This document shows, piece by piece, positions 62,421-64,000 of a stretch of 64,000 nt of DNA. The stretch is taken from positions 27,793 to 91,792 of the forward strand of contig CAIXXM010000067.1 in the NCBI GenBank assembly GCA_903923395.1. Direction: 5' to 3'. The notes beneath the pieces are model-generated. The model saw only the letters and a list, made by a program, of their open reading frames with translations, was not told the origin of the DNA and ran no database searches. Numbering within the stretch: position 1 is the stretch's first letter; each line of letters starts with the position of its first letter. The position numbers were made by a program, and so were the translations under genes. The stretch comes from an uncultured Acidobacteriia bacterium. Its GTDB lineage: Bacteria; Acidobacteriota; Terriglobia; Bryobacterales; Bryobacteraceae.

Positions 62421-63743
62421 TTAGTTGACGATGACTTCTTCGCCGCCGGACAGACCGGTCTTGATGACGGCTTCCGTGTTGGTTCTTACTGCCAGACTGA
62501 CATCTTTGCGGACCACATTCGCCCCGTCTTGCACCAGAACAAAGAAGCCGTTGCTGCCTGCGTGCAGGCTTTCGAGCGGAACCAGTACGCCGCGCGCCGG
62601 TTCCGCAATGTGCACATCGGCGCTGCCGGAGAGATCCGGAATGATCCGTGGATCCTGTTCGAGCAGCGCAAGGCGGAGCGGAATGGAACGGTTAAAGGCC
62701 TGGTCACGGCCCGGAGCCACACCAATCGCTCCAATGCTGACAATCTTGCCCTTCAGAGTGAGTCCAGGGAAAGCGTCGATGTGAATATCCGCCGTCTGGC
62801 CCAATCGCAGGCCTTCGGATTCCACCTGGTTCATTCGCGCTTCCAGCTGCATGGTTCGCGGGTCCACTATTTTCATGAACGGCTGCCCGGGGGACAATTG
62901 ATCCCCTTCCTGCACCTGCCCCATATCGCCGCCCCGGAAGATGGACTGCATCACCACCATGCCACTCATCGGGGCAGTGATGGTGAAGCTTTCCGCGTCT
63001 CTCTTGTGGCGGTCGCGGTGGCGGGCGTGGCGCTCGCGGGTGTATTCCAGAAGCTTCAATTCAATCGCGTGGCGGTCTTTGGTGACCTGCAGAATTTTCA
63101 ATGCGTTTTGATACTGCGCCGTGGCTTCTTCGATATTGAGCTTGATCTGCTCCTGGTCGATGTCGGAGCGGATCGCGGAAGCTTTGGCATCGAGGCTGGC
63201 GGAATCGAGATTCGACTTCGCGATGCGGATGTTTTGTGTCAGGTTCTCAATCTCCACCTGCTGTTCGGCCTTGCGTTTCCGGATGTCACCCTCGGCCTGG
63301 ATGACCGTGGAGCCAATGTCATCCACGTGATCGAGGATGGATTGGGCATCAATGGTGGCGATCACATCTCCCTTGCGCACTATGGAACCGCTTTTGGCGA
63401 CGGTGAGCAGCACCAGGGCCCGTCCGGAATCGGGGCCGCGCATCAGGGGGGCCGTTACCGTCAGGGCGTTCCGGGCGGACGTGCTGCCGGTGAGGCGCAA
63501 AATAGGTGCGGCGGATGCCGTTGCCGCGCGAACGATTCTGGTCGCTGTGGTCGAGGCCGTGCGGCGGTTCGACGCAGTGTCCCAGAGTTTCCAGCCGCCA
63601 ACGGCCAGAAGGGCCAATACGGCAGTCAGCAACAAACCGCGCCAGGGAAAACCGGCTGGGGGCGGTGTACCCGCCGGCACAAGCTTCGGGCCTGGGGAGG
63701 AAGGCACCGCCGGCTGCGGGGAACTGTGTGGATCTGGCGACAT
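62421..63743 (-). CDS. HlyD/RND-type periplasmic adaptor (membrane fusion) protein
   Basis: 440-residue membrane fusion protein that bridges an inner-membrane transporter to an outer-membrane channel. A Pro-rich cytoplasmic start is followed by one helix (GLLLTAVLALLAVGGWKLW, about 35-53), a lipoyl-like half (VAKSGSIVRKGDVIATIDAQ), a long coiled coil (about 145-255; EGDIRKRKAEQQVEIENLTQ), the second lipoyl half (ESFTITAPMSGMVVMQSIFR) and beta-barrel segments (LRLGQTADIHIDAFPGLTLK). No transporter gene is nearby in the window, so its partner is unknown. The long frame on the other strand is a shadow. Confidence 0.9.
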   Translation of the reverse strand: MSPDPHSSPQPAVPSSPGPKLVPAGTPPPAGFPWRGLLLTAVLALLAVGGWKLWDTASNRRTASTTATRIVRAATASAAPILRLTGSTSARNALTVTAPLMRGPDSGRALVLLTVAKSGSIVRKGDVIATIDAQSILDHVDDIGSTVIQAEGDIRKRKAEQQVEIENLTQNIRIAKSNLDSASLDAKASAIRSDIDQEQIKLNIEEATAQYQNALKILQVTKDRHAIELKLLEYTRERHARHRDRHKRDAESFTITAPMSGMVVMQSIFRGGDMGQVQEGDQLSPGQPFMKIVDPRTMQLEARMNQVESEGLRLGQTADIHIDAFPGLTLKGKIVSIGAIGVAPGRDQAFNRSIPLRLALLEQDPRIIPDLSGSADVHIAEPARGVLVPLESLHAGSNGFFVLVQDGANVVRKDVSLAVRTNTEAVIKTGLSGGEEVIVN

Positions 63744-63788
63744 AAAGGCTTCTTTACCAAGGATAAGACGTAGAGGCGATTGGCAGGC

Positions 63789-63818
63789 TTGGGAAGTTTC
63801 AGGTGTGTGCGTTATACT
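63789..63818 (+). promoter_or_regulatory. Promoter of tRNA-Arg
   Basis: TTGGGA at 63789-63794, an 18-base spacer, and TATACT at 63813-63818, with the mature tRNA starting 10 bases later. Confidence 0.6.
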
Positions 63819-63827
63819 AAAAAAGTC

Positions 63828-63904
<77 letters not shown>

Positions 63905-63974
63905 CTTCTAACTGCTTTCCCTTCCTGAACCTCCCGTTCACACCAACTTTGCTCAACTCCTCGGCTGACAGCAG

Positions 63975-64000
63975 ATGCCAACCAAGGATGAACATCTCGC
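63975..64000 (+). CDS. Possible start of a gene cut by the right edge
   Basis: After the tRNA, an ATG at 63975 opens MPTKDEHLA at the window edge. This looks like the start of a small bacterial protein, but there is no clear ribosome site and only eight codons are visible. The region 63905-63974 shows nothing else I can support. Confidence 0.25.

Noticed and set aside
62178..63773. 531-codon open frame on the plus strand
   Set aside because: Covers the HlyD-type adaptor and part of rlmB, both of which have family motifs; the plus-strand translation has none.

Overview
The window reads as chromosomal DNA of an acidobacterium close to the Solibacter/Bryobacter group. This is an inference from gene content: three very large Oar-type TonB-dependent receptors with an N-terminal carboxypeptidase-like domain, two secreted proteins ending in the TIGR03437-type domain typical of Solibacter, PEP-CTERM proteins, a soluble-type Ser/Thr kinase fused to TolB-like and TPR regions, a futalosine-pathway MqnD, and many Tat-signalled sugar oxidoreductases and isomerases. 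Genes are dense, on both strands, with many 4-base ATGA overlaps. I see no prophage, CRISPR array or rRNA.

Layout. 1-1569: CHASE2 adenylate cyclase cut by the left edge. 2026-12731: an Oar-type receptor, a PEP-CTERM protein, and a 2139-residue surface protein of about 15 Ig-like modules. 12837-22470: a kinase, LolA and a tightly overlapping type IV pilus/type II secretion block (pilC, pilB, pilM, pilN, pilO, a PilP-like protein and an atypical pseudopilin), with rsmD convergent to it. 23036-25556: Gfo/Idh oxidoreductase and dienelactone hydrolase. 25723-31739: a second receptor coupled to a secreted polygalacturonase. 31742-45255: M28 peptidase, HEAT protein, second PEP-CTERM protein, mqnD, a Lys-rich exported peptide, rhomboid, a six-hairpin glycosidase, DinB, a sugar isomerase, bcp, gatB and an acyltransferase. 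45256-45948: gene debris and the second copy of a 70-bp palindromic repeat. 45949-52650: epimerase, phosphodiesterase, lipid kinase and a LysR regulator divergent from a third receptor that has a strong promoter, an operator palindrome and a terminator. 52657-56991: acetyltransferase, a ribbon-helix-helix-like protein with its operator-promoter, a membrane protein, selD, pyrF and a DedA protein. 57030-64000: aldo/keto reductase, a REP-associated transposase between two copies of its palindrome, a Gfo/Idh gene broken by an amber codon, an intact Gfo/Idh gene, a DCC protein, rlmB, an HlyD-type adaptor and tRNA-Arg.

The most notable result is selD. Its conserved N-terminus is only recovered if an in-frame TGA at 54000-54002 is read as selenocysteine. 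The TGA sits exactly where the catalytic Cys of SelD lies, and a perfect 6-bp hairpin with a G in its loop follows at bSECIS distance. This implies that the organism makes selenoproteins and that standard gene calling truncates this gene. Other points are the two-copy 70-bp inverted repeat that touches the end of a small secreted-protein gene, the alternating module pattern of the giant protein, the amber codon in the oxidoreductase, and the small DNA-binding/membrane-protein pair at 53152-53852.
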